Shown one piece after another: positions 7,868 through 16,003 of a stretch of 64,000 nt of DNA. Source of the stretch: Solirubrobacteraceae bacterium. GTDB taxonomy: Bacteria > Actinomycetota > Thermoleophilia > Solirubrobacterales > Solirubrobacteraceae. A model generated the notes under the pieces. The model saw only the letters and a list, made by a program, of their open reading frames with translations. It searched no databases and was not told where the DNA came from. The stretch lies in NCBI GenBank assembly GCA_017882455.1, contig JADGPL010000015.1:1-64000 (forward strand), given 5' to 3'. How positions within the stretch are numbered: the stretch's first letter is position 1; every line of letters starts with the position of its first letter. Made by a program: the position numbers and the translations under genes.

Positions 7868-8146
7868 ATGGCCACGATCAAGATCCCACCGGTGCTGCGC
7901 GCGTCTGTCGGCGGCGAGAAGCTCCTGAGCGCCTCCGGCGGGAACGTCGGCGAGGTGCTGCGTGACCTCGCCACCAACCATCCCGCCACCGAGAGCCAGC
8001 TGTTCTCCTCCGAGGGCGAGCTCAACCGCTACGTGAACGTGTACCTGAACGACGAGGATGTCCGCGTCCTCGACGGGCTCGACACCACGGTCGGCGAGAG
8101 CGACACGCTGGTCATCCTGCCGGCCATGGCCGGCGGGGCTGGTTAG
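7868..8146 (+). CDS. cysO: CysO-like ubiquitin-fold sulfur carrier with two residues after the GG motif
   Basis: A 92-residue MoaD/ThiS/CysO-family beta-grasp protein (NVYLNDEDVR, then VGESDTLVILPAMAGG near the end). The C-terminus reads AGGAG, so two residues follow the functional diglycine. Mycobacterial CysO ends at GG and needs no trimming. This carrier would need removal of Ala-Gly before adenylylation, a job a JAMM protease could do, and one (Mec) is encoded at 11929. It is cotranscribed with its probable activating enzyme. Confidence 0.88.
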   Translation: MATIKIPPVLRASVGGEKLLSASGGNVGEVLRDLATNHPATESQLFSSEGELNRYVNVYLNDEDVRVLDGLDTTVGESDTLVILPAMAGGAG

Positions 8147-8241
8147 CGCTCAGCCCACGCGCAGCGCACAGCAGCTCATCGCCGGGCGGGCCCCCCGACC
8201 TGCGATAGCCGGTGCCGGGCTCTGTGGTCGACGGGCTCCGA

Positions 8242-8247
8242 TATACT
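8242..8247 (+). promoter_or_regulatory. -10 element for the HTH/nucleotidyltransferase pair (leaderless)
   Basis: TATACT ends seven bases before ATG 8255 and no ribosome binding site lies between, so the mRNA is predicted to be leaderless. Confidence 0.5.
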
Positions 8248-8254
8248 TATCTAT

Positions 8255-8587
8255 ATGACGCCAGGAGAGCTCGTCCGTGAGAATCGACAGCTGCTCGGCC
8301 TGAGCCAGCTCTCCCTTGCGCGTCGCGCGGGCACCACGCAGGCCGCTGTCAGCCGGATTGAGCGGGGATTGACGGCGCCCAGCTGGGAGACGTTGCGCGC
8401 GCTCATGCTCGCGATGGGCTATGAGCCGGATCTGCGGGCACGCCGCCTGAATGGTCGATGGGATCCCGTTCACCTGGCAGCTCTTCGTGGCCGCTCGCCG
8501 GAGGAGCGGCTCGAGCTCTCCGTCTCGGCGAACCGCCTGGCGGGGCGCCTGCGTCAGGCCGGCGCCGAGGTGGGCGTTGGCGCCTGA
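8255..8587 (+). CDS. XRE-family helix-turn-helix protein, likely antitoxin
   Basis: 110 residues with a Cro/C1-type HTH over about residues 4-58 (LGLSQLSLARRAGTTQAAVS, then RIERG) and a charged helical tail. It overlaps the downstream nucleotidyltransferase by 11 bases. A small HTH protein coupled to an AbiEii-like nucleotidyltransferase suggests an autoregulated two-gene toxin-antitoxin or abortive-infection module. It could be a simple regulator instead. Confidence 0.8.
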   Translation: MTPGELVRENRQLLGLSQLSLARRAGTTQAAVSRIERGLTAPSWETLRALMLAMGYEPDLRARRLNGRWDPVHLAALRGRSPEERLELSVSANRLAGRLRQAGAEVGVGA

Positions 8588-9071
8588 CACCCCGCTCGAC
8601 GCCGAGCGTATCCTCGAGACGCTCGCGCAGCACGATGTCGACTATGTGATCGTCGGTGGGCTCGCGGTCCAGACCCACGGCCACGTGCGAACCACGGTCG
8701 ACATCGACGTCTTTCCCCGCCCAGAGCCCGCGAACCTCGCTCGGCTGGCGGATGCGTTGAATGCGCTCGACGCCAGGGTTCTCAATCCGGGCAGCGAGGG
8801 TGTGCCGATAGACGCCAGAACCCTGCCACGGGCGACGTTGTGGCAGTTTGCAACGCGCCACGGTGCGGTGGATGTTCTGCTTGACGCGCCGGGCGCCCCA
8901 CGGTACGGAGATCTCCGCAAGCGCGCGCTTGAGGTCTCGCTCGGAGAGCTGAAGCTCGCAATCGCGGGACGCGACGATCTGATCAGCATGAAGCGCGCCA
9001 GCGGTCGTCCGGTTGACCTCGAAGACATCGCGGCTCTGACCGAGCCCGGTGGCTCGGACGCCGAGCGCTGA
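8577..9071 (+). CDS. AbiEii/MNT-like nucleotidyltransferase, possible toxin
   Basis: About 164 residues from TTG 8577; upstream codons in this frame only shadow the HTH gene. The Pol-beta nucleotidyltransferase core is visible as VIVGGLAVQTHGHVR followed by TTVDIDVF, with the GG turn and two metal-binding aspartates, and a further acidic strand in GAVDVLLD. Such proteins act as TA toxins that modify tRNA or other targets, or as orphan nucleotidyltransferases. The 11-base overlap with the HTH gene supports a module. Start codon and exact family are uncertain. Confidence 0.72.
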   Translation: MAPDTPLDAERILETLAQHDVDYVIVGGLAVQTHGHVRTTVDIDVFPRPEPANLARLADALNALDARVLNPGSEGVPIDARTLPRATLWQFATRHGAVDVLLDAPGAPRYGDLRKRALEVSLGELKLAIAGRDDLISMKRASGRPVDLEDIAALTEPGGSDAER

Positions 9072-9075
9072 GGAG

Positions 9076-10716
9076 TCAGGCGGCGGCGCTCTGGGCGGGC
9101 TCGGTGGCCGCGTCCACTCCGGCCGCCGGCACCTGGCTCATCGCGTGCTCGGCCAGAGCCGTGATCGTCAGCGACGGGTTCACGCCCACGTTGGCCGGGA
9201 TCGCCGAGCCGTCGCACACGAGCAGGTTCTCGTAGCCGAACACACGCTGATCGGCGTCCACGACCCCCTGGCTGGGGTCGGGCGCGATCACGGCCCCGCC
9301 GAGGATGTGCGCGGTCGAGGGGATGTTGAACATCGCCTCCGTGAAGGAGCTCTGGGCGATTCCCCCCGTCCGCTTGGCGAACCATTCTGCCGCTTCGTTG
9401 GCGATCGGGATGAACGTCGGGTTGGGGCGCTCGGGGTCCTGTTCGGTCTGCAGCCAGAAGGATCCGAACGGTCCTTTGCGCGGTCGCAGGGCAATCGCGT
9501 TGTCGAGGGTCTGCATCACCAGGATGATGATCGTGCGCCTGGACCAGTGCTTGGCGAAGAGCACCTGGGCGAGGCGCTTGGGGTGGCGCAGGATCTGCGC
9601 GAGCAGCTTCAGCGGCCGCGTCACGCGCGTGCCATCGCCCGTGAGCAGCGTGTAGAGCATCCGCATCGAGTCGCCGTCATCCCCGTAGGTGACGGTCTCG
9701 ATGTGCGTGTTGGGGTCGGGGTAGATCGAGGAGGTGATCGCCACTCGCTTGATCAACTCGTCGTGGTAGTCCTCGGGCACGGTCACCGTCAGGATCGACT
9801 CGGAGTTCGTGCGCACGAGCTCGCCCAGCCGTGTCGAGATGCGCGGAAGCGAGCCCTCCATGCGGCAGCGCTGCAGCAGCTTGTTGGTGCCCAGCGGACC
9901 GGCGGCCACGATCACGCCGCGGGCGCGCTGAACGCGGCGTTCCTTCTTCAGCCAGGCGCCCGAGCGGACGCTTTCGACCTCATAGCCCTCGCTTCCGTCC
10001 GCCGCGCCCAGGGGGCGGATGTCGACGACCGTGCGTTCGGGCATCACCTGTGCACCGCGCTTCTCGGCGAAGTACAGGTAGTTCTTGACGAGCGTGTTCT
10101 TCGCGCCGTGCACGCAGCCGACCATGCAGCGCCCGCACAGGTGACAGCCCGTCCGGTCGGGGCCCTCGCCGCCGAAGAAGGGGTCCGGCACGGTCTTGCC
10201 CTGCTCGCCGAAATAGATGCCGACCGGCGTGTGTTTGTAGGAGTCGCCCACCCCGAGCTCCTCGCCCAGCTCGCGCAGTAGCTGGTCGGCCGGATCGTCG
10301 TGCGGGTTCTGCACCACGCCGAGCATCCTCTGAGCCTCGGCATAGTGGGGAGCCAGGGCGCTCTCCCAATCCTGCATGTCCGCCCACTGGCGGTCCTCGA
10401 AGAATTTCGTCGGCGGGACGTAGAGCGTGCACGCGTAGCCGAGGCTGCCGCCGCCCACACCACAGCCCGAGACAACCGAGACGTCCTTGAAGGTGGTCAG
10501 GCGGAAGATGCCCTTCAGCCCCAGCCGCGGGTTCCAGAAGTAGCGCTTCAGGTCGGCTGTCGATTTCGCGAACTCGTGGTCGGCGAAGCGCCGCCCGCAC
10601 TCGAGCACGCCGACCGAGTAGCCCTTCTCGGACAGGCGCAGAGCAGAGACGCTGCCGCCGAAGCCCGATCCGATGACCAGCCAGTCGAAGTCGAAATCCT
10701 GCTGCGATGTGGCCAT
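9076..10716 (-). CDS. GMC-family FAD oxidoreductase (cholesterol-oxidase-like)
   Basis: 546 residues from ATG 10716; a TTG at 10737 would add seven. The dinucleotide fold VIGSGFGGSVSALRLSE sits at the N-terminus and VNPSLTITALAEHAM, the GMC C-terminal signature, at the end. A cysteine-rich stretch CHLCGRCMVGCVHG (near residue 195) is shared by a GMC subgroup related to cholesterol oxidases. It probably oxidises a sterol-like or other alcohol; the substrate is not readable. It runs against the cysteine genes and interrupts them. Confidence 0.85.
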   Translation of the reverse strand: MATSQQDFDFDWLVIGSGFGGSVSALRLSEKGYSVGVLECGRRFADHEFAKSTADLKRYFWNPRLGLKGIFRLTTFKDVSVVSGCGVGGGSLGYACTLYVPPTKFFEDRQWADMQDWESALAPHYAEAQRMLGVVQNPHDDPADQLLRELGEELGVGDSYKHTPVGIYFGEQGKTVPDPFFGGEGPDRTGCHLCGRCMVGCVHGAKNTLVKNYLYFAEKRGAQVMPERTVVDIRPLGAADGSEGYEVESVRSGAWLKKERRVQRARGVIVAAGPLGTNKLLQRCRMEGSLPRISTRLGELVRTNSESILTVTVPEDYHDELIKRVAITSSIYPDPNTHIETVTYGDDGDSMRMLYTLLTGDGTRVTRPLKLLAQILRHPKRLAQVLFAKHWSRRTIIILVMQTLDNAIALRPRKGPFGSFWLQTEQDPERPNPTFIPIANEAAEWFAKRTGGIAQSSFTEAMFNIPSTAHILGGAVIAPDPSQGVVDADQRVFGYENLLVCDGSAIPANVGVNPSLTITALAEHAMSQVPAAGVDAATEPAQSAAA

Positions 10717-10903
10717 GGCTTTGACAAGCCCCCTCAAGCTCGATTGGAAACGCCGAAGTCGATCTTAGTGGCTGACTGGCCAGGCAGCCAACTCTGTGCG
10801 AGGCGCTCCGTGCGGGTCCAGGCGCCATCGATTGCTCATCTCCGGCTCCATCGGTCGACTGGGAGTCGGTCTCCAGTGACTCGCCACCCCCCAACGACCC
10901 CGC

Positions 10904-10909
10904 TATATT
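10904..10909 (+). promoter_or_regulatory. -10 element of cysM (leaderless)
   Basis: TATATT ends ten bases before ATG 10920, with no Shine-Dalgarno sequence in between, so cysM mRNA is predicted to start at or just before its AUG. Confidence 0.5.
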
Positions 10910-10919
10910 CCGTGAAGTA

Positions 10920-11891
10920 ATGGCGGCGGAGCGGCTCAGAAACCGGCCCTGCGGAGGTCGCTATGGCGACATCGTGCAGTCGATCGGCAACACGCCGCTG
11001 GTCGAGCTGCCGAACCTCTCGCCCAAGCCCGGCGTGCGCATCTGGGCCAAGCTCGAGTCGCGCAACCCCACCGGCTCTGTCAAGGATCGCGTGGCCCGTG
11101 CGTTGATCGAGGACGCGGAGGAGAAAGGCGCGATCGCGCCGGGACAGACCATCCTGGAACCGACCTCCGGCAACACGGGCATCTCGCTGGCGCTGATCTG
11201 CAAACTCAAGGGCTACCGGCTGAAGGTGGTCATGCCCGAGAACGTCACGCCCGAGCGCACCCAGCTGCTGAGCATGTACGGCGCCGAGATCGTCTACTCG
11301 CCCGGCGATCAGGGCTCCAATGGCGCAGTGGCCATGGCGCTCGAGATGGCCTCCGCGGACCCCTCCTGCTACATGCCCTACCAGTACGGAAACCAGGCCA
11401 ACCCCAATGCCCACTACAACGGCACCGCGGTGGAGATCCTGGAAGAGCTCGACGAGGTCGCCGCGTTCGTGGCCGGGCTGGGGACGGGCGGCACGCTGAT
11501 GGGCAACGGTCGAAGGCTGAAGGAGACGTTCGGCGACGCCGTCAAGATCGTCGCCGCCGAGCCCATGCAGGGCGAGCCCGTGCAGGGCCTGCGCTCGCTG
11601 GACGACGGCTTCATCCCGCCGATCATCGACATCTCCCTGCTCGACCGCAAGATCTTCGTGACCAACCACGACGCGATCGTGTGGACGCGCAAGCTGCTCG
11701 ACGAGGAGGGTCTCTTCGCCGGCGTCTCGACCGGCGCGATAGCGAGCATCGCCGTGCGGATCGCCGGCGAGCTGGAGGAGGGCAACGTCGTCTTCGTCGT
11801 CGCCGACGACGGCTGGAAGTACCTGTCGAGCGGCATCTACACGCTGCCGGTCGAGGAGGTCGAGAACCTCGAGTCGACCGTCTGGTGGTGA
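10920..11891 (+). CDS. cysM: O-phosphoserine-type cysteine synthase CysM
   Basis: A 323-residue fold-type II PLP enzyme. The PLP lysine is in NPTGSVKDR (about residue 53), the substrate loop is EPTSGNTG and the phosphate-binding loop is GLGTGGT. An arginine in QGLRSLDDGF matches the position used by mycobacterial CysM to bind O-phosphoserine. CysM takes sulfur from CysO thiocarboxylate to make a CysO-cysteine adduct. Mec, which releases the cysteine, follows 37 bases on, as in the mycobacterial cluster. An ordinary OAS sulfhydrylase is less likely given this context. Confidence 0.9.
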   Translation: MAAERLRNRPCGGRYGDIVQSIGNTPLVELPNLSPKPGVRIWAKLESRNPTGSVKDRVARALIEDAEEKGAIAPGQTILEPTSGNTGISLALICKLKGYRLKVVMPENVTPERTQLLSMYGAEIVYSPGDQGSNGAVAMALEMASADPSCYMPYQYGNQANPNAHYNGTAVEILEELDEVAAFVAGLGTGGTLMGNGRRLKETFGDAVKIVAAEPMQGEPVQGLRSLDDGFIPPIIDISLLDRKIFVTNHDAIVWTRKLLDEEGLFAGVSTGAIASIAVRIAGELEEGNVVFVVADDGWKYLSSGIYTLPVEEVENLESTVWW

Positions 11892-11928
11892 GCGCGTCAG
11901 AGCGCTCGGGCGCCAGCCGCCGCCGCTG

Positions 11929-12342
11929 ATGATCATCGCCGCTGCCCTGCTGGAGGACATCGTCGCCCACGCCCGCGAGGAGTACGACGCCGAGTGCTGC
12001 GGCCTGCTCGCCTACGCATCGCTCGAGCCCGACGGCAGGGGAGACGTGCGCGCCGTTCATCGCGCCACCAACATCTTCGCCAGCCGCAAGCGCTTCGAGA
12101 TCGACGGCAAAGAGGTCCTGACGACGATGGACGAGTTCGAGGGCGAGGGCTGGGAGCTGGGCGCGATCTATCACTCCCACACCCACACCGCCCCATACCC
12201 CTCGCAGACCGACATCAACTTCGCGGCCAACTGGCCCGGCCTGGAGTGGGTGATCGTGGGCCTGGCCGGCGAGGAGCCGGAGATCCGCTGCTACCTGATC
12301 GACGCCGGCGAGGTGCGGGAGGTCGCACTCCAGGTGCGCTGA
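11929..12342 (+). CDS. mec: Mec-type JAMM/MPN+ zinc metallohydrolase
   Basis: 137 residues. The JAMM zinc motif is complete: a glutamate near residue 23, then HSHTHTAPYPSQTD (HxHx7SxxD, about 84-97). In actinobacteria Mec hydrolyses the CysO-cysteine adduct to free cysteine and regenerate CysO. Here the carrier has two residues past GG, so Mec may also trim the precursor, as QbsD does for QbsE. The stop codon overlaps the next ATG by one base. Confidence 0.88.
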   Translation: MIIAAALLEDIVAHAREEYDAECCGLLAYASLEPDGRGDVRAVHRATNIFASRKRFEIDGKEVLTTMDEFEGEGWELGAIYHSHTHTAPYPSQTDINFAANWPGLEWVIVGLAGEEPEIRCYLIDAGEVREVALQVR

Positions 12343-12743
12343 TGACCGGCGAGGCGCTCGTCTGCCCGACCTGCTCGCGCGCGCATCCGCCCAGCGAGCG
12401 CTTCTGTGAGGCCTGCGGCATGCCGCTCGTGCTGGCCTCCGGCGTGCCGCCGCCGGAGGCCAGCGAGCGTCAGCAGACGGCCCGCAAGATCAAGCCCGAG
12501 TACGCCGAGGGGCCGCTCGTGAAGGTCGCACGCGCGGAGAGCCAGCCCGAGGCCGAGTTCATCGCCGGACTGCTGCTGGAGGAGGGCATCCCGAGCATGC
12601 TGCGCCGCGCCGGGGGCTTCGACGTCGCCGAATTCCTCGCGGCCGGGCCGCGCGACGTGCTCGTCCCGGAGTCCGGGGCCGAGGCTGCTCGCGAAGCGCT
12701 CTCCTGGGAGCGGCCCCCGGAAGCTGCGCCGCCCGCCGGGTAG
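12342..12743 (+). CDS. zinc-ribbon protein with DUF2007-like signal-transducing domain
   Basis: 133 residues starting on the A of the mec TGA stop. An N-terminal zinc ribbon (CPTC with FCEACG, about 8-27) is followed by a DUF2007-type region (VKVARAESQPEAEFIAGLLLEE, then GIPSMLRR), a small ferredoxin-like fold found in uncharacterised bacterial proteins. Translational coupling to mec places it in the cysteine operon; its role is unknown. Confidence 0.75.
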   Translation: MTGEALVCPTCSRAHPPSERFCEACGMPLVLASGVPPPEASERQQTARKIKPEYAEGPLVKVARAESQPEAEFIAGLLLEEGIPSMLRRAGGFDVAEFLAAGPRDVLVPESGAEAAREALSWERPPEAAPPAG

Positions 12744-12751
12744 CGGCAGCT

Positions 12752-13387
12752 CTAGACGAGGACCGGCTGGCCGGTGGCTTCGGAGGTGATCGAGCGGATC
12801 TCCTCGGAAGCGCGCTCGAACTCGGCATCCGAGAGCACGGGCGTGCCCTCGAACGGCAGTTCGCGCTGGAGCTCCACCCACGCGTTGGGGCCCATGTACT
12901 CGTCCTTGACCTTCACCGTGACCGGGCGCGGGATGCGGTAGGTGCGCAGGAGCAGGACGTGCAGGGGCTGGCGTCCACGCCAGCCGAGGCGCTTTTCGGC
13001 GTAGTCGGGAGTCCACACGTAGAACGGCGAGAGCGCGTCCACGCAGCGCGGGTCCACGACCGTGAAGTGATCCGTGACTTCGGCCCACGCGCGGATGCGC
13101 ACGCGGTCGGGCTGTTGCAACGGGGCGCCCGAGACGAAGCTGTGCAGCGGGGGCTCGCCGTCGCTCCACACGCCCTCCTCGAGCGCGCGACGCAGCTCGG
13201 GCTGGTGGGACTCGCGAACCAGGTCGCCTGGCTGGTGGTCGAACGTGGGGTACAGGAAGAAGCGCTCGTGGGCGAGCCTGAATGGCTTCTCTCCCTGCGG
13301 CAGAACGCCCTTGCGGAGGGTTAGGAGCTGCTCCCCTTCCGCTAGCGCACGGACGGTGACAGCCCATTCTTTGAAAGCAATTGGCAT
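12752..13387 (-). CDS. DUF1802 family protein
   Basis: 211 residues from ATG 13387; an upstream TTG at 13399 is less likely. MPIAFKEWAV and LLTLRKGVLP at the N-terminus are characteristic of DUF1802, a family of unknown function. The gene runs convergent to the mec operon and is preceded by an AT-rich region with its own promoter and a small leader hairpin. Confidence 0.75.
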   Translation of the reverse strand: MPIAFKEWAVTVRALAEGEQLLTLRKGVLPQGEKPFRLAHERFFLYPTFDHQPGDLVRESHQPELRRALEEGVWSDGEPPLHSFVSGAPLQQPDRVRIRAWAEVTDHFTVVDPRCVDALSPFYVWTPDYAEKRLGWRGRQPLHVLLLRTYRIPRPVTVKVKDEYMGPNAWVELQRELPFEGTPVLSDAEFERASEEIRSITSEATGQPVLV

Positions 13388-13420
13388 AAAAGAAGACAAA
13401 CGGAACGACGAGGGAACGTC

Positions 13421-13436
13421 TTGGCTACACAGCCAA
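13421..13436 (-). repeat. small hairpin in the leader of the DUF1802 gene
   Basis: TTGGCT-ACAC-AGCCAA, a perfect 6-bp stem with a 4-nt loop, lies in the predicted 5' leader about 34 bases before the start codon. A regulatory role is speculative. Confidence 0.35.
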
Positions 13437-13470
13437 CGTCACTGCGAAGAGGAACGCGGCCGACTCCTTA

Positions 13471-13499
13471 AAGATACGAAACCTGAGCGAAAATCCCAA
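13471..13499 (-). promoter_or_regulatory. promoter of the DUF1802 gene
   Basis: On the minus strand TTGGGA (13499-13494), a 17-base spacer and TATCTT (13476-13471). This predicts a leader of about 75 nt. The surrounding 13388-13616 gap holds no gene; a run of seven T at 13518-13524 is unexplained. Confidence 0.5.
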
Positions 13500-13616
13500 A
13501 TCGCCTGCAAATGAGGGGTTTTTTTGCGAGCATCCACGGTGACAAACGTGTTACGAGGCGTGTTTCCAGCGCTCTCGGTGCAGCTCAGCAGCGCTTGGGA
13601 CGCCGGCTCTGAGCGG

Positions 13617-14525
13617 CTACAGGCGTCGCCCGGCGAGGCCCTCGGCGGCCTCGATGATCGCCGCGTAGTCCTCCTCGCCATGGCCTCGGCCCATCGTTGC
13701 TGTCAGGAGATCGCGCGCGTGGGCGGCCGAGGCGAACGGAACGCCGGCTGTCTGAGCCTCCTCGAGGCACAACCGCACGTCCTTGAGCATGTGCGCGGTC
13801 TTGAACAGCGTCGAGTAGTCGTGCTCGCGCATCGCCTTCGACTTCAGAGTCAGCTGAGTCGAGGCGCCGGAGCCGCCCGAGACGATCTCCACGAGGGCGT
13901 CGAGGTCGATCCCCGTAGCCCGCGCCAAGAGCAGCGCCTCCGCCACCGCCGCCGCGTTGGCCGCGCCCAGGGCATTGTTGATCAGCTTGAGCGTCTCGCC
14001 CTTCCCCAGTTCTCCCACGTAGCGGATCAGCTCGCCCATCGTCTCCAGCAGCGGCAGGACGCGCTCGAAGTCGCTCCGCTCGCCACCGACCATGATCGTC
14101 AGGGAGCCGTCCTCGGCTCGCGGGGAGGAGCCGGTCACGGGGGCGTCGAGCATGCTCACGCCGCGCTCGCCCAGCGCCGCGCCAATCCGCCGCGTGTCTG
14201 GCGGCGCGATCGTGGACATGTCGACGCACAGAAGGCCCGGCCGGGCGGACTCGACCACGCCGCCCTCGCCGATGAGCACCGAGGCCACCTGGGCTCCGTC
14301 GACGACCATGCTCACCACGATGTCGCTCGCCTGCGCCACCGCGGCCGGTGTGGGCTCCGCCGTGGCGCCGTGCTCGGCCGCCCAGCGCTCGGCCTTGCCG
14401 GGCGTGTGGGTCCATACGCTCAGCGCGTAGCCGGCGCGGGCGACGTTGGCGGCCATGCGCGAGCCCATGATGCCGAGGCCGAGGAAGCCGATACGTTCGA
14501 GCTTCGGGTGCTCACCGGGGGGCAT
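13617..14525 (-). CDS. NAD-binding beta-hydroxyacid dehydrogenase (HIBADH/tartronate-semialdehyde-reductase family)
   Basis: 302 residues from ATG 14525, chosen because AGGAGG lies eight bases upstream; a GTG at 14543 is in frame. A Rossmann motif GFLGLGIMGSRMA opens the protein, the substrate motif is DAPVTGSSPRAEDGSL and the catalytic lysine is in GKGETLKLINN. This family reduces or oxidises small beta-hydroxyacids. It overlaps the end of the hydantoinase B gene by 14 bases, so it probably works on a product of that operon; the substrate is not known. Confidence 0.88.
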   Translation of the reverse strand: MPPGEHPKLERIGFLGLGIMGSRMAANVARAGYALSVWTHTPGKAERWAAEHGATAEPTPAAVAQASDIVVSMVVDGAQVASVLIGEGGVVESARPGLLCVDMSTIAPPDTRRIGAALGERGVSMLDAPVTGSSPRAEDGSLTIMVGGERSDFERVLPLLETMGELIRYVGELGKGETLKLINNALGAANAAAVAEALLLARATGIDLDALVEIVSGGSGASTQLTLKSKAMREHDYSTLFKTAHMLKDVRLCLEEAQTAGVPFASAAHARDLLTATMGRGHGEEDYAAIIEAAEGLAGRRL

Positions 14526-15999
14526 GCCCAAATCCTCCTCCACCCGGCGTTTCGATGCGTAGTCGCTGGCCGGCGAGCAGGCGACCCGTGAGCTTGCCGG
14601 GCACGAGCTGCCCGTCGATGAGGTCGCGCCCCGCAGCGCCGTCCGCGCCTCCGGCGGCGCCGCGCGGGCGGTGGCGGCGGCGCTCGGCGATCAGCGAGAA
14701 GGTCATCTCCGACAGCGCTTCGAGCTCGCGCACCACGCCATCGCCGCCGCGGTGGCGTCCCTCGCCACCCGAGCCCCGGCGCAGCGCGTACTCGACCACT
14801 CGCAGCGGGAATTCGCGCTCGAGCGCCTCGATCGGGGTGTTGAGCGTGTTGCTCATCGCCACGTGCACCCCGCTCGGACCGTCGGCGTCGGCGCACGCCC
14901 CCTGGCCACCTCCGAGCGTCTCGTAATAGGAGAAGTCCGCGTTCCCGAGCGTCAGGTTGTTCATGGTGCCCTGACCCTGAGCGTACCCGAAGGCGCTCAG
15001 CACGAGGTCGGCCACCCGCGAGGAGGTCTCCACGTTGCCGGCCGCCACCGCCGCGCCGGGCAGCGCGTTGAGGATGCTCCCGGACGGCGCGCGCACCTCG
15101 ATCGGACGGTAGGCGCCGGCCGTCGGCGGGATGTCGGGATCCGTGAGCACCCGCACGGCGAACAGGCAGGCCGACCGGGTGACCGCCAGCGGGCAGTTGA
15201 GGTTGCCCTCGTGCTGGGCCGCGCTTCCGCTGAAGTCGAGGATCAGCCGCTCCCCGACCACCTCCGCGCGCACGCGCAGGACTAGATCGCCGGCCGGCGC
15301 CTCGAGCACGTCCTCGCAGTGGCGCTCTCCGTCCGCCAGCGCAGCCAGGCACGCACGCGTGCGCCGCTCGGAGTAGTCGAGCACCGCGTCGGTGGCCTCG
15401 CGCAGGCGAGCCGCCCCCAGCCGCTCGGCCAGCGCAGCCAGGCGCAGCGCGCCGGTTCGGTTGGCGGCGAGCTGGGCGCGCAGGTCGGCGCGCCGCTCCT
15501 CCGGCTGGCGCATCCGCCCGGCCAGCTCCTCGATCGTGGCCTCGTCCAGCGGACGCGGCGAGATCACCACGCCCTCCTCCTCGAGGCTGTGGCTGTCGGC
15601 CGGCATCGAGCCCGGCAGCCTGGCGCCCACGTCTGCGTGGTGCGCGCGGCTGGCCGCGAAGCCGATCAGCTGACGAGCGGACGCGAACACCGGGCTGATC
15701 ACGGTGATGTCGGGAAGATGGGTCCCGCCGGCGAAGGGATCGTTGAGGATCCACGAGGCGCCCGCGCTGTGATCCTCGTCGAGCACCGCTGCCACCGCGG
15801 CCGGCATCGCCCCGAGGTGCACCGGTATGTGCTCGGCCTGCATGATCATCTGCCCGTCTGAGTCGAACAGCGCGGTGGAGGCGTCGCGGCGCTCCTTGAT
15901 GTTCGACGAGTGCGCCGAGCGGATCAGCACGACGCCCATCTCCTGGCAGGCCGAGCGCAGCGCGCCCGTGAGCACCTGGAGCTCGATCGCGTCGAGCAT
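14512..15999 (-). CDS. hyuB: hydantoinase B/oxoprolinase family protein (HyuB)
   Basis: 495 residues of the HyuB/oxoprolinase-B family. It includes IKERRDASTALFDSDGQM near the N-terminus, the DPFAGGTHLPDIT block and a glycine-rich LGGGQGA. With HyuA it forms ATP-dependent N-methylhydantoinase, 5-oxoprolinase or acetone carboxylase-like enzymes. It starts four bases after the hyuA stop, so the two form a heteromeric enzyme. Substrate assignment is not possible from sequence alone. Confidence 0.92.
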   Translation of the reverse strand: MLDAIELQVLTGALRSACQEMGVVLIRSAHSSNIKERRDASTALFDSDGQMIMQAEHIPVHLGAMPAAVAAVLDEDHSAGASWILNDPFAGGTHLPDITVISPVFASARQLIGFAASRAHHADVGARLPGSMPADSHSLEEEGVVISPRPLDEATIEELAGRMRQPEERRADLRAQLAANRTGALRLAALAERLGAARLREATDAVLDYSERRTRACLAALADGERHCEDVLEAPAGDLVLRVRAEVVGERLILDFSGSAAQHEGNLNCPLAVTRSACLFAVRVLTDPDIPPTAGAYRPIEVRAPSGSILNALPGAAVAAGNVETSSRVADLVLSAFGYAQGQGTMNNLTLGNADFSYYETLGGGQGACADADGPSGVHVAMSNTLNTPIEALEREFPLRVVEYALRRGSGGEGRHRGGDGVVRELEALSEMTFSLIAERRRHRPRGAAGGADGAAGRDLIDGQLVPGKLTGRLLAGQRLRIETPGGGGFGHAPR

Positions 16000-16003
16000 C
16001 GCT

